Shown here: in pieces, positions 21,601 through 36,600 of the stretch
How positions within the stretch are numbered: the stretch's first letter is position 1
How the letters are laid out: each line of letters begins with the position of its first letter
Source of the DNA: Heligmosomoides polygyrus polygyrus
Lineage: Eukaryota > Nematoda > Chromadorea > Rhabditida > Heligmosomidae
Assembly (NCBI GenBank): GCA_947396885.1
Contig: OX377201.1
Coordinates: forward strand, 23,971,923-24,035,922
DNA: 64,000 bases
Direction of reading: 5' to 3'
Notes under the pieces: generated by a model
Told to the model about the DNA's origin: nothing
The model's database searches: none
What the model saw: only the letters and a program-made list of their open reading frames with translations
Made by a program: the position numbers and the translations under genes

Positions 21601-24600
21601 TTTACATTTTGGAAAAATGGTATATTTCCCTTGTTTATAAACCAAATTGGCTAAAAAAAATTCGAAAGTGGGTCAATGGAAGGAAATCGGAACTTTTGAA
21701 TGATGGAATAGGTACATTTGAGAGTTTTGGGTTATTTGTGTAATGAAAGACAGTTAACGCTTTGAAGACGGTTTGACCTAACCATATACGTCTACCATTT
21801 CTTATTCTTCAAGCGCTTTAAAAAAACTACTCTCAGCTTATTAACATCCAGTCTGTCCGAGTTCACACTCCACTGCTGTTTTTCTACCTTTGTTGTTGCT
21901 TTACCCGGTGCTCTTGAAGCTGGATCTGACGTAGCTTGTGTTTCTGTCGTCGTCAATATTTCTTATGCCCATGTTATACTTCGGCGACGGTGTTGTCGGC
22001 GACGTTGGCGGCATTGTTACACGGGTTGCTACGCAGTGCGTAGCAGCCCGCGCAAGACTGCGTCGCCGAAGTATAACATGGGCCTTAACGGTCAGATATA
22101 TTAGCTTGCTCCCTAGTGCCGATCCTTCTTTTTGTGCGCCTTGGCTGCTCCTTCGAGATCCATTGTAATTGATTTGCTTGCGCATGGTTACCATCTTGCG
22201 GCTCCTAGGGACATGCTTGTCTTGATTGATTGGATAGCTGAAAAATGCAAAAAAATAAACTTTAAAGTTCTGCATCAAGAGTGCTCCTGAACTTTTTTAT
22301 TGCTTTCTATTCATCTCATTAATATTTCCGGCTTATTCACAGGTGCCGCTGCGAGAACCCTCGCCCATCGCGGTCTCTCCTCAGAATCTCATGGACTTTC
22401 AGTTTGGTGACAACTCGCTTGCGGTTCCAATGCGAGAGTTCGGGGTACAGTTGTTTTCATTGTTTTCTTGAAAGTATTCCGTTCTTCCTTTCTGTTCTGA
22501 TCGTTTATTTTCTCGTTCAGTACCAAAGCGGCAACGATCCACCGCGGTTGTCACCTGTCTCGTCGTCCTACCAGTCCATGGCTCCCTTGCAAAACATGGC
22601 CTACGAGATGTCGAACGACGCAATGATGCAGGTACGCGGTTTGCTCATCGTCTTGTTCAGATTCACGTTGATACGGGCTTTTTAGGAGGACACGTATAAT
22701 TCGTTTGAGCAGCCGTCATTAGTTGTGAATGGGCATTATCAGACTATGGACCAACAGATTATCCAACCTCAACAGGGATACTTTCAGGTACTGCCATTAT
22801 CCTTGATTGTTTTCATTCGTTTTGTGCTGACCGCGTGGAGGCTCGATAGAGTTGCACCCATCTTATGTATTCAGCTCTCGAAACAACAGTTTTCACCTCG
22901 ACTTACACTAATTCATTGCGTTTTTCTGCGAAGTGTACTTTTACACCCAGACGTTTCATAGGGCAGGGTGTCCGCTGTCCTCCACCACCACCGCCATTAC
23001 CCGCTTAAGCGCCTCACTCTTGTCGCCCCTCTCCTCCTTCCCTTCCCGTGTTGGGAACGCTAATTACACCCCATTAGGATCTCCACATCATCGGTTCTAG
23101 CTGAGGTCCATTTGAACCGCAACGGTAAAGCTTTGGTCGAACTGTTGTGTGCTTTTTTCTAGTGGAAACTTCTTTCTCAACGAGCATAATTATCTACCCC
23201 CTTGTTCCTAAGGTGCTAAACCTTTTGTGTAGATTACTTTCTGGAGCTCGAGAATAACCGACGCGCATACGATCTGTTGAATGCGTCCATTGGACAGTGT
23301 TTTGCGGTTTTGCGGTTTTGCGGCTTATCTTTTTCACTTTGCCAACAGGGCTTGTCTGAGGCATGTGCTCATTAAAATTTGATTTCATCGTAACCTATTT
23401 ATTTATTTATTAAATACGCCGCAAGACGGCGTGACCCCCAGACAGTCAACCAGAAAGGAAGCACTCCAAGGCACCGAACTCAAAGAGCCAATAGTAGTGA
23501 ATAAAAGGCTTCAGTAGGAGAGAAGAAACCAACAAAAATAACATCAGAAAAGGAAGTGATCACAATTAGATAGGAACCATTCAATCGGCTAGATAAAGAA
23601 AAGAGCTGAATGACAGAATCCTTCGTCACCAACGAAACCATAAGAAAGGCAGGTTTCATAACAGATGTTTGATGATGATTTAGCAGCATTCGATGTACAC
23701 ACTTCAATTTTGCCAAACGAACTAGGTGTACATTCGACTATCTCGAATGTTGGCCATCTTGAAAGCTTGATTGTTGACGTATTTTCAACCTTATTGCTTC
23801 TTAATTATTGGATTTCAATATTCTTGCCCACATAAAGCATTAGCTTAGACAAGAGAAATCATAGCTGTTCAATTCTAACCCCGATTACCTGTTTAGCAAC
23901 CTATAAGCTAATTCTCTTTTTTCGGTTGAAAAGATCATGGGCAGATCAGAGTCGCCTTAAAGTTTTGGAGAAACAAGTACTAAATCATACATTAAGTGTA
24001 TTAAATCTGGTGCTTTGATGTTCTGCGTTGTTCTAGGAGTTCATGGCTGACGTAAAATGGAAACGAGCATCTTTTTGTTTGGCGTATTATCCCACCTTAT
24101 AGTATCGACAATAAATTCCTTATAATCAAAACGGACAGATGTTTTTACACCATTGGTACCAGTAGGTAGAGAAAACTGGCATTCATCACTTCTTTCTGTG
24201 ACGAATTCCAGCTTTTAATGGCATTCTAATATTTTATATTGCCCTACATATATTGCTGTTTCATTATAAGCTTTGTCTTGGTTCCACTTTCTTCAAGATA
24301 TTTGATAACACCCCTGAAATGAGCGCTAGATCTGTTCTTTTCACTCATGGAGGTAGTTCAATATTCAGTTTATTAGAAGGTGAGTCACCTTGACTAATTC
24401 ATACTCTTCTTCTTTCGTTCTCATGATTGTCTTAGCATTTTAAATCAGTATAAACTGTCTGTATCGCTCAAAAAGAATGTGATGCCTTTATTGTGATCCT
24501 GTTCTTTCATGTACAGTCTTGCTTCTTTTTTTATTTTCCTGTATCTACTAGGGATTTGTTCCACAATTTTTGGCCTGTAGCGCCCGATGTAGTTTGGTTT

Positions 24601-27600
24601 CAGCTGTATATCATTCTATCCGCAATCGCACTTCGCTAGAACTAGCATTACCTGTTTTCCCAATTATTCGGACATTTCTCGCAGACAAGAGACCGATCAC
24701 TCCCTTTATGGTTATTTTCCTTGTTACGGTAATGGAAAGCCGTTCGCTCAGTAGATGTGTTGTATGTAGAAGAAACCAAAAAGTCTTAAAGGTCACATAA
24801 TACTCTACAAATGTTGGCTAGAAAGAACAGCACTGGGCTCAAACAGTATTTCGCAGTTTCAGACTGTTTCGGAGACCCCACAACAACAACAGCAGCAGCA
24901 ACAACAGCAGCAGCACCAGCAACAACATCAGCACCAACAACAACAACAACAACAGCATCAGCAACAGCAACAACGGCATGTGATGTCAAGTTCACATCAG
25001 CAGGTTTCGACTGCAGGCGCTAGCGGTACACAGGGTTCTGTGGTTCAACAAATGCTGAGTGCGCCATCGTCTCGACAAACTTCGACGCCCCAACAAGCTC
25101 GTCAACGCCCTATCCAACCAAAGACTCAAAACAATGGTCGGAAACGGGCATCTGGTACGTTTCTTCCTTTGATCTCAGTTTTTTGCTGCTTGCATCTTTT
25201 GACGATTATATTCAAAAATACAAATGCTTGCTTATCATTTGCTTACTCGTGTTTTTTTATAAATTACTGTGTGTTGTATTTTTAAAAAAGATTAGGAAAC
25301 ATTAGGCGCAATCGATTTGGTCCTCTTATCCTACACTTTCACTTTTCTTGAGTTTCATAGAGAGCTTTCGTACTACGAAGCAGCAACTGGATCACTTTGA
25401 GAGCTTCGGTGAGATAAAGGTTCGACGAAAAGCTCTTTGCCTCTCCTGACTAGGGTAGGGTAGCTCCCAAGTGTCTGTACAAAATGCGCTTTATTTTTAT
25501 TTAGTGTAGCGTTCTCGGCGCAAGTTGATCTTGGTTTGAGCGAGTCTGGCTAAGTGCCAAGTGAAACCGATTTGAATGATAAAAGCTGGATTGGCGTTAG
25601 CACTAGTAAGAAGGATTGTGATAGCGTCGCTGGTAGATAAAGAGCTGCCCACTCTGTAAAGCAAAACTAAGTACGGCTACATCTTTATAAAGTAGTTTTA
25701 CAATCTTTACCTGTGGGCTACAGGTGATTAACAGATTCATTTCTGACCAATTTTACCCTCTTTTTTAGTCGAACTTTCTTGCTATACTTCCTTCTTCTCA
25801 CGGGGCGGCGGTTTTAAATTTTAACACAAGAACGAATAAATAAAAAATATTGAGACGTTTGTTGAGAAGCGTCCTTAATTTCAAGAGAAAGTTCGAGCTT
25901 GATGAAAGGAGAAGAAAAAGCAGTTGACTTTTGGAGATTCTTAACTAATTTTTTGGAGGAGAAAAGAAAAAAAAAGAGCTACAGCGTTAGGTTGTTGAAC
26001 TCGTACAATGAAACGGTTTCCGAACAGCTCCAAATAGTTTTTTTTTCTGAGTAGTGTTAAATGGTCCTTGAGTATTAAAACGCTCTATTTTTACTTTGTG
26101 AACATCATAATGTGAGATAAATGACCGCATCTCCGAGCTGCACGATGCGTTACTGTGTGTTCGGAGGCCACAAGTTGGTCGCAAAGTTAACATGCACATC
26201 GGCTTTCCTCACCCGGCCGCTTCAAAAATCGTTCATAGTTCAGGCACTGCTGTCGTCCCGGGCACTGCATAGTCTCCAAAGAAAGCGCCATCCCACATCG
26301 CCTATTCACCGTTATTGAAAAATTCCGAAATATTGAAAGTTGCGTCGTTGTCTAATTTTTAGAAGGCACGACATTTCGACTATCAGTAAGGAGAATGTAG
26401 AAGTCAAAACATGTGAAGTCCAACATTTACCGAATTTTTCGTATTCATGGACGGAGCCTTTGGTATGGTTACCTAAGGCGCACGCTGTTATCACCCGCAC
26501 TACCACTTTTTCTCCATCAGGCGAGTGGTCGAATTTCTGTGATTGCCGCTTTCGCAGAATATGAACGAACGCGATAGAAAATGGCGCGTAAGTTGACGGT
26601 CTGAAAAGGGAGATTGTGGTAGTGCTGCGCTTGTGGCATTGGAGACCTTTGAAAACACTGAAGGCTTTTGATTTTTGATATTCTAAGAGTTTTATGGGTT
26701 TGTTGCGTTAGGGAGGTGACAGCTTGCGCGTTAAAAGACACAAGCGGGTGCTGCTGGTTTTTGGCCGCGAATACTTTTCTAGACTTAATAGGGAGTTTCT
26801 CTTTTATCTGTTCGCTTATTTTGAAGACGCGTCGAAGAACTGCTTGAGGAGGATTATCCGTGCAAATTCTAAGAATGGTGGCAGTTCAACTCTTTCATCG
26901 TTACCGCCGCATTCACATATTCCTCTACACTTGCTCGTGTAGAGGTGCTTTCCCAGTGGTGCGACTGTAATATTCGGTCCGAACGCTAGAAATTTTTGAT
27001 TTCGTATTCCAGATGCAGTGTCTGATCGGTTTTTAGTTGGCTTTTAGAAGAGGCGTCGATGTTTTCGATATTGTTGTCATTGTTATTGTTATTGTTTTAT
27101 TACGATTGCATAAGGTAATACGTTATAAAACAAACACAGAAACAATCACAAAAAGAGCACAGGGTCGAAAACATACAAACAGTGAGACAATACTTACAAA
27201 CAATCATACTATTCAACCAATTTCAGACCTGAGCAACAAACTTTCAAATCGGCTTCTGAATTGTCTGGGTGCTAGGGAAAACTGAAGGTGCTTAGAGAAT
27301 TTTAAGTATAAACTACCTGCCCAATAAGTGAAAGACATTGGTCGTAAGTTGGTTCTTGGCCGAGGTAGCTGTAGCTTAGCGGAGCAACCTCTTGTGTGCG
27401 AAGTCTTCATCTTAAAGAATCTACAAGGCCCAGAATCGGTGGTAAAGTATGACAGCTTGTGTACAAGGCAGATGTCAAAAACCCTGCGGCGAGAATCTAG
27501 GGATGATAGTCCGAGATATTTATTTCTCATTGATGTTTTTATTGTATTAGTTTATTTGTTTCTCTCATGGCCAGATTTTCCTCTTGTTTCAGTGAATTCT

Positions 27601-30600
27601 CATTCTGCCAGCTCTAACAAGTCCAGCAAGGTCGACTCATCCGCCAATAGTACGAATCAAACGGAAGTTCGCTTCAGTATGAGCGCGTTGACGCGGGTTT
27701 GTCTCGTTTGATTGCTATTAGCCGAGACTGTGGCGCTGCTGTTTGTTAATACGTCATGTCTAGATCACTGAGATTGGTGCGGAAATGGCTCAGCTGCAAG
27801 AACAACAGGAGAAGCTGGGCATTAACAATTCCCAGCGGCTGAGCGAACTGCAGGCGCAGAGAGCAAGCATCTTATACGAGGCGCTGAGTTCGCAGAAGTA
27901 AGATATCGTATCTTTCTTAGCTCTTTTGGATATGTTAAGTATTTTCGAACATCAGATGTTTCTTCTCTTGCTCATCTCCAACTGTCCGCATCGCTTTCTT
28001 GTGTCCACCGAACTGCATGTCAAGTTGCACTTCGTCATTTCTGTGAGCGGAGCGCCGATGGTGGTGCGTCACCCGGTAATTGATCACCGCGGTGAGCGCG
28101 CGTAACCCTCAGCGGCCTTGACAGGATAGAAGATGCTACGAAAGGGCAAAAATGGGGCCGGATTGTGTGGGTGACAATCCTTTGCTGAATCAACGAAAAA
28201 TGAGGTTTTTTTTTCGTTTCTTCGATTGACATAGGCTTTGCGGTCAGATGTCGGTGCTTGGCATTAGCTTTCCGGGATATGTCATAATTGTACAGTTTTG
28301 TGCGGTTTGGAAACGCACGCTGTAACATCAAGCGCGTTTTTGCTTCCGCAGCTCTGCTGTCCTAAAGAAAACGTCACTGGCGGCGGTCATTCAAAAGAGG
28401 ATTAGCTAGCAGTGTGGTTCGGTTAGGGAATGATTTCATTGCGCTGGGGTGATTACCGGAGAAGACTCGAGGCCTTCTATACAGAAGGCGTACGTCTGTG
28501 GATGAAGAGACGGCTAGTTGAGCATGGAAGTATCGTTAGGAAGGTGAAAGATGTGGTGATCTGAGGGCACTGCCAAGGAAGCATATGTTGTATAGGGACT
28601 ACGGCACAAGATTCTGACATTAGCTGCGGCCTAGTCGTTCAATTTTTGAAAATAGCGTTTGGGAGAATACGTGAGATATCTGGTTTTTGGCTTGAGACAT
28701 ACTTCGTATGAGTCCCGGGATCGTTTGTCCATGTTGTCCACGTTTACTCCGTTGGTGCTAGAAGGCTTTTCTGGGGCCGTATCCTCGTCTACCCGGAGTC
28801 TTCCTCGATGGGGGATTGGGGCGTGATAGGATATGTTGATATTGATTGGATTTCCCCCAACGGGGGAACACGAGCATAGGCCTCTGGGGTGTGAAGATTA
28901 TCAGCAAGACAGCGTTTAAAGGTAGTGGAGCGGCCCTTAACTCTCCAAAGAATGCAACCATTGCGTCCTAATTTTATTGCCCTTTCTCTCTTTCGGGCCG
29001 TTATATATCCCTCGGCTGCACATTGAATTCAAGACGAGTTCCTTTCAAATATAATTCATTAATATTAAGAATCAAGAAATTAACCTCTATGGTTCGTTTC
29101 GTCATCTTCCTTCAAAATTTTCAAATTTTTAAGCACTAGAACAATTTCAAGAGGGCAAAATGTTCTATCTAGCTAAGGGGTGAAATGCACCGCACTTTAA
29201 ACCTATGGCACTGTGTGTAATAAAACTCATTAGCTCTTAAGTGCCGAAAGCATCACCAGCAAGTAATCTGATTCAAATCCTAATACATCTATAAGATGGT
29301 TCTTTTTAATGTGGAAAATATTCTGAAGGTCTAATTTCGATATTTTTGTATGTTGTAGAGCCCTTTATAGATGGCCATGGGTGGCTCTAGATTAGTTTTT
29401 TCAAACTCGCACGTGGAACTGCTGCTAGACGGAAGTAGAAACCGATTGTCAGTGGTCATCTTTTTGCATTTTCCAGTATTTCTCCTCAAATTCATTAATA
29501 GCGTCTCATAAAGGTGAAACAAGGGTATGCTTGAAGTGTTTTATCCTGTTATGCAGTAAAGGGCATGGAGCGATGGTGCAGTTAATAAAAGGGATGGTAG
29601 AAACAGGCTCAACGGGGCGAACAAAGGGTGTCAAATGAGTGGTGACATCATAATTGCTCGTTCTCGGCATATAGAAGTTCATTTGATTAACTGTCGTGAG
29701 TGGGATAGATGTGAACAAGAATCACATGACCGAAGCTGATTAGTGACGGTATCACCTGGGCAGGCGATGCTCTTCCAAGCATGTCCTGTAGTTTTAAAGG
29801 GATTTGCTGTTTAAGAGATGGTTTATAGGACCACCGCTGACGGTTCTCTGATGTCATCTCAAGTCTTGCGCCGATGTGAGGGCATTCTCACTTGCGTGCC
29901 CTGTATCCTACGGTTTTTGACCACAACATAACATCGATAGGGTTGCCTATTTCATACATCAGATGCACTTTTCGAGGTCTCGCTTACAAAAACTGGTGTC
30001 AGCATCCAGTTTAGGAGAGGGGATGACTTAAGTATACCGTCAATAGGTTCAGAACAGAACAGAGCATCCTTTCGTTTTCGTGATTTTTCCCCTTGGTCCC
30101 GTTCTAATTTAAAAGCCAGTTATGAAAGGGAAAGCGAATTTCTAGCTTCCGGCTGTTGTATATGCCCCTCGCAGTGTTTGCTTCAGAGCATCATCTTAGA
30201 GATGAGCTTATTTGGGAGGAACAGCAAGGTTTCTCAGCTCCAACTGTTTTCAGTGTTGGCGAGACGGTGTTGAGCCAAGTGAAGCAGGTGGCTGCAGCTG
30301 CAGCTCCTGCATCACAACCGCGTTCAACACCCCGTTCTCGAAGTGGCCATTCTTCCCGACCCACTCACTTTGAATCCGGATCGGAGTCGCCACAGTACCA
30401 ACCTCAGATGTACTTGGCCAGTCACAATCAGTATCCGAGTACGAGTACGGCACAGTAAGTGTGAAATTCTTATTGTTTTCTTCATTTTTCTTATAGTTTT
30501 CTCTTTCGAAGGCCTCGTTCCAGCTTCCTTCAGTCTCTTGTACCCGCTTGCTTTGTAGGTTCCAAGAATATTCCGCTGGTGGAAACCAAGCTCAAGTAGT

Positions 30601-33600
30601 GCAACATCAACAAGAGCAGGTTCCAGTTCGTCATCAGACACAGCAGCGAGTATACAGGGTACGTGGAAGTTCTCTTTCAAGGGATCTGTTCCTTACGGAC
30701 GAAACACTCGCTGTCGTTTAGACTCAAAACGCTACTACTACCGTGTATCACACATCTTCGCAACTACCCCCGGGAACTGTGTACGTTCAAAATGTTCCGC
30801 AGGCGGCTCAGGCGCAGTATGCGTCGCCGCAGCCGACCGTTGGGGAGGTTGTGCGGCAGCAGCACCAGGTGTGTAAATGTTACTTCATTATTTGTTGATT
30901 TCAATTGATGCTCTTTTACATGCCCTTGATGCACATGCACATACATTAATGCCCCTGTTTTACAATATGTGAAATGTTTTGAATGTCTGTGAAGCTGTGT
31001 ACCTCATTCTGTCGTTGGTTGAGAGGATTTGAGCACGTGTACTGAGGTGACTGCTAAAGAGATCACTGAAAGAATTTACGGAATACTTCAGATTGATCGC
31101 TTGTCAGTGATATTTCAACAATCTCCATGGCCGTTTCTGGTGTCTAGCCGAAAGCCATTTGACTTATGCTTTTTGCGGCACTAAGCGTTGAAATGACTTG
31201 AAGGTTCTTGGAAAATTTTGCCGCAGAATATGTAGAAGTTGAGAGCGATCATATTGAAATGGAGATCAAATGTAATGATAAACTACGAACTTCCTAAGCT
31301 TGCTCGAGAGTTTTCCGCTTGTCTTACGAGATCATGGAGACACACTTTTTTTGCCCGCCCGTTCGGCGTGTTAAGAGATAACAGCATCCAGTGTATGATT
31401 TTTTTACTACTTCTTGTTTGTTCATTCTCTAGGTTAGCATAGGGTTCTGGGGAAATTCGCCATTTCTGTGTCTGGTTTCGCTCTCTGATTACATTTCCAT
31501 TGCTCTTGGACAAGTAAGTAAAAAGCTGATCAGAGAAGATCAGAAGATCATAGCCGTAAGAGGATATCCTGGCATCTCCCGGCTTCATCTGAATAATGAC
31601 GATTCTTCTTTGCCCCAGGACCTCCCTATTATAGGAAAGGGGTTCAAATGAAGGGGTGCTTCGGTGCAATGTCTCGGTGGCTGGTCATTTGCGTTCAAGA
31701 AGCTCGCTCCAACCTTTTCCACGTAATGCGTTTACCCAAGAGTACCAAAGTGCGTTACGTCTGTTCCTTCCCTCGAGCGCATGAAGTGCAGTGGGAGAGG
31801 TGTTAGCTATCGCCTGCACCCGATTCCAGGATCATGATATGATGTATCTCCGGGGTATGGAGGGCTTGGTTGGCCTGGGCGAAATATGCATTCAGATGGC
31901 CACCACAACATCACTAAAAATAGAATCCTTCCAGAAAATTAGCGTCGTCTTTTATCCTAGCCCTATTCTTTACGTCATTGTTGAAGAAGTGATGCAGTAT
32001 GGCTTTTAAACATGCGGCTGGTCTTTTGATTTTGAAGGTGACGATGATTTGTTTTAATGTTTATGATCCTAGTCAGTTTTTTAAAGGCTGATGCCGACGG
32101 TGTCATGTGCTGCTTTGTATCAAATCACCTTTGGCTTCAAATCCTTTTTTCCGTTCGGGCTAGAACGATCGCAAACATTTAAACGCCGTTCAATACATCA
32201 CGGTGGTTCATCCGTTCAAGATAATTTAGCGTTTCGTACATCAAAGCCTCTTGGATACTCACATCGTCAGCTTCCGTAGATCCTAGTATAGGGAGGGTAA
32301 CACCAAAAGTTTCTTTGTAGTTTTCGTAACTTTCAAAGGAAACCGATATTTTCGCTAGAGCTATTTGCCGTTTCATGTATTGTCAGATCACATTGCGGAA
32401 GCGGTTCATAAACTACGTGTGTTATCCATTTTCGTCGTATCTCCCCATTTGTTGGTTTGTTCGCCTGACAATAATTCAAAAAGTTGAGGTGATCTCGTTG
32501 GCTTTATCGTGATAAACGGTAGTCCTTAAAAGGGTGACCTAAGCAATGTCGGAGCCTGTGGTTATAAAGAGAACGGAATATTATTTAATTATTTATTTAT
32601 TTGTTTATTCATGACGTGGACTAAAGCCACACGTAAAAATACAATGTTAGAATTTAAAAAAACCACAAACTTAATTAAAAACAAGTAAATACAATTGAAG
32701 GCACTCATGGTACACGTAAAAGCAGCTTTTTGAAACCATGACCTAATCCTCAGATGTGCTGAAAATGTGATTGAACTCCCTTAAATTTCTGTAAGTGAAA
32801 AAGTTTGCTCGGGCTCGCGATTTTGCCACCGAAACGTAAAGTGTGAGCTTCCCTCTTACGTTAACCTAGTGCTAAAAAAGTTGAGTGGGTTTATAGAAAC
32901 CCTACCAGTGAGTATTTTAGACATCATGAGTAGGTCAGCTCTTTTCCTTCTAATGAAAAGGCTTGGTAAATCTAATATCTCAGCTTTCTCAGCACCATTT
33001 GGCATCTGGTAATAGTTATTCCTGTAGCACGTCATCATCAGCTTACGATTGAAACTATTCTGAACATTTTCTAAAAGGAGAATGTCTTTTTCTTCATTAT
33101 GAGCTTCATTTTTCACAAAGTTGCTCAAGTTTGAAAGGACGATTCATGGTTTCGTTTTCATGCAGAGAGAACGAAAGATGATTGTCACCAAGCTGACCTA
33201 GGGACATTTCCTTCTTTGTTCTCCAGAACGGTGTATGAGATTCTGACACGCATAAAAAGGAGCATATTTTCAGTTACGGCATGTTACTGGAGCTCAACAG
33301 ATGATTGTGCAGCAGGTCGCTCCTCAGCAAGTTGTTGTAGCGACAGGAGGTCAGCAAGTGACTGCTGGTGCTCAGATACGATCTCAGGTTGTGCAGCATT
33401 CGCCTCTACCTGCCCAGATTGTCATTGCGCCGGCAGTGCAACCACCTCCTCAAGTGGTGCGTACTTTTTTGATCTTCAAGGGGTTATATGGGTTATATGG
33501 TCTTCAATTCCATAACAGAACCACTGAAACATGTTTTAAGGTTGTGGTTGCTCCTCGCCCCTCACCCGCACAGACAGCTAAGCGATTGGAAGAGAAGCGA

Positions 33601-36600
33601 GCTAGTCGGTTAAGTCGGTGAGTGCTGTTGCCATTCCTCCGATGTTTTCCGCTCCAGTAATTAAGATGTGAAATTGGTTTCAGACTGCGGAACTATTTCG
33701 AGAATCTGCATGAATCGCTGTCTAATCCCGACACGGAGACGCCGTTCTCCGACCTTCGCGACGTGTTGCAACGGTTGCTGCCGTATCACGCGTATGGTGA
33801 ACCGTGCCTGAGCGAGGACCATTTGGAGCAATGCGAGTTTTGCTAGTTACAGTATTATTTCCTCCATCCAAAACTGACGCTTAGTAAGGAGTGAACGATG
33901 AAGACCTTGAGAAAGGATATGAGCGCTGTTTTGGCGCTGCAGTAAGGTCCTGTCTTTGTTATTCTTTCTTCTCGTGTAACCAGTGGAATCTGTATTACCA
34001 TGTGGCAGAGCTGTATTAGGGAAACAGCAGAGTAAAATAATAGAATCATTGTACGATTTCGAAATAGTTAGTAGGCTTTTAAATTGGACTGTGCGTTTTT
34101 AATCTCTAGAAATGCAGAATTTTATATTTCGCTACCAACCCTCAGAGCGGCCTCTCGGCCGCACTGACGTCTTCGCCGTAGTAATGACTTCTCATCATCA
34201 ATTTTAGCTGCAACCTATGTCATGGTTTTCGCAGGAAGGACACCTTAACTACGCCGATTGTGGCAAGTTAGAAAGAAACAGAAAAATGGACAACATCTAC
34301 ATAAAATCATTGATTTGATCAATATCGATTGATGTCGATCGATAATTCAAAAACGAACTTCAGATTCGTGTTCAGCGACCTCTATTACCCCTAGCGCTAA
34401 AGTTTCGGGTCGCCATCAATCGTTGAGTATCGCAAAGACGCAATGTTCCACTCCAGTTGTGACGGACGGATGGACGGACGGAAGGACGGAAACACACACA
34501 CACGCACTACTTATTTATATATAGTAGGATATGCTGGAGGTTCCACATAGTTTGTGACAAGAACAATAATGGCAACTAATATGTATTGAAAGGTCAAAGG
34601 TCGACGTTGATTAGTCACTTTGCGAGATGCGTGACTCATTCTACTTCCACGAGATGGCGTGGAAACAATTCGAATACATATTTGGCCTATACAATGACTT
34701 GCGGTGGCCAGCCGATAGTCAAGTCAGTGCTCTGTTATTTCAGAATAACTCTTTTACCAATTCACAGAGCCCAGCCTTGGCTGGCCTGAGCGGGACACGA
34801 ACCAGGAATCTCGATTCAATGCGCATGGAATATTCAACGCTTCCGACTGCTCTACCATGCGTTCCTCCTTTAACGTATGAGCGCTAAATATGAATGACAA
34901 TATGAGTATTGAATGTTGGGCGGTTTGTAGGCTGCTTCAAAGCAAGTGTTCATTCACCCATGCGATGAACAGGGACTGTATTTTATTTAATCTCCAAGCC
35001 GGTGTGAAAGCTAAGTATGCATCCATAGTCACTATAATAGTGCTTAGAATTTGACGGGAGTCAGTCGTGCCGTTTAAGGAGTTAAAGAGTTTAATAACGT
35101 CTTCTCCTACCACTTATCACTTCATTACAAAGGGGTTTAGGTCGCCTGAAAAGGTCCAGTTTTGCAGTTTTAGAGCAAAGCTAGAGTTCGCTCCAGCAGT
35201 GAATGCATTTTCATTTGTATTATCGCAACACCATTCTATAACGCTGTAAAGGAAATAGAATTTCTATGTAACAAGCTCCTCTTAAATTTCAGTACGAGTT
35301 TATGAAAATATCCGTTTTATAATAGTCACTGTTCTGGTTCGACAATTTAAAGGTGGTTCCTCAGACGTCCGAAAAAACTTTCAGAATTGCTTTACTATTT
35401 AGTCTGCAACATTTCAAGCTGACGCGTCACACATTATGTGTTATCTCAGTGATAAACAGTAACCATGCGTAACTCAGCTGCACATCTTATCCGCTCTCGT
35501 TCCAGTTGACTGCAACTACTTGCGGACGCAAATTAACCTATTGGAGCAGAGAAAACAACTTGAGAAGCGCATGCGAAAGGTGTTTTATGATGAGGCGTTG
35601 GTGAGTATTTCCTTATCCCTCGTAATTTTGTTGAGAAACGCTCACTCCTGAACGTTTGAATTCAGCACGGTACCGAACCTGAAGAGCAGAACCTATTGCT
35701 TTACCTTGATGGTGAATACGAGAAGCGCAAGCTTGAGGAGGAGAAGGAGTTGGTGAAGGAGGGCAATATTGGTGCGTTTTTTCTGCGAGGGTTTCTTCTT
35801 CTGGCTTTTCTATGTAACAACAAGGTCATAATGCAAGTCTACTTCAGAAGCGTTCGTTCGCGACAGTGCGATAGTGGCAGCACTGCGTAATTCTGATTGG
35901 GATTCTGACGCTGAGAAATCCAAAGCAGCATCGTCCTCAGCGAAGGCGTCCGGCTCAAAATCGATCACACAGCAGTACGAGTATCACACATTCGATGAGG
36001 TGCCGGTCGCAGTGTCGCCGTACAAGTCCCCGTCTCCTTTCAAGTCACCTGCCAGCAGTATTAGGTGAGTCACTCGAGGGAGGTGTTGGCGTAAAGTTGA
36101 GCGACGTTATTATCCGCTGCATATTCGATTTCTTAAGCCTCTTGTTTAGATCACCATCTCCGTGCAAGTCCCCGTATACTCCCACATATTCTCCTCGAAT
36201 AAGGGCTCGGAACGCGTCGCAGACCCTGCACTTACCTCCATCGCCACTGCCTGAAGTTTACAGGACGCGGAGTAAACCTCGCAAGGTGTCAGAGTCCACG
36301 TATGTTTCTTGTTATCACTTCGTTTGTGGAGGGTTTCACTGAAATAAGGCTAGTTCTATTGTATTTGTTGTGTTCAGCGCATCGGAGAAGAGTGACATCT
36401 CAAAACCCGATCCTGTTCGTCCCATTCCACCCCCACTACCAGGCGCCGGGTCTCGCCGTTCTACTCCGTCAAGGTTTGTGCTGTTGTTTACCACATTTGG
36501 TAGTGAAATGGAAGCTTTCAAGCGGGAGATTTGGTAGGATATAGCTGTCCGGGCTAAACGGTTTAATATTGCTTCGTATGTTGTCATTACTAAACTTCTA

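Noticed and set aside
24786..24995. Val/Ala-rich minus-strand ORF opposite the poly-Q tract
   Set aside because: It is the antisense of CAA/CAG repeats.
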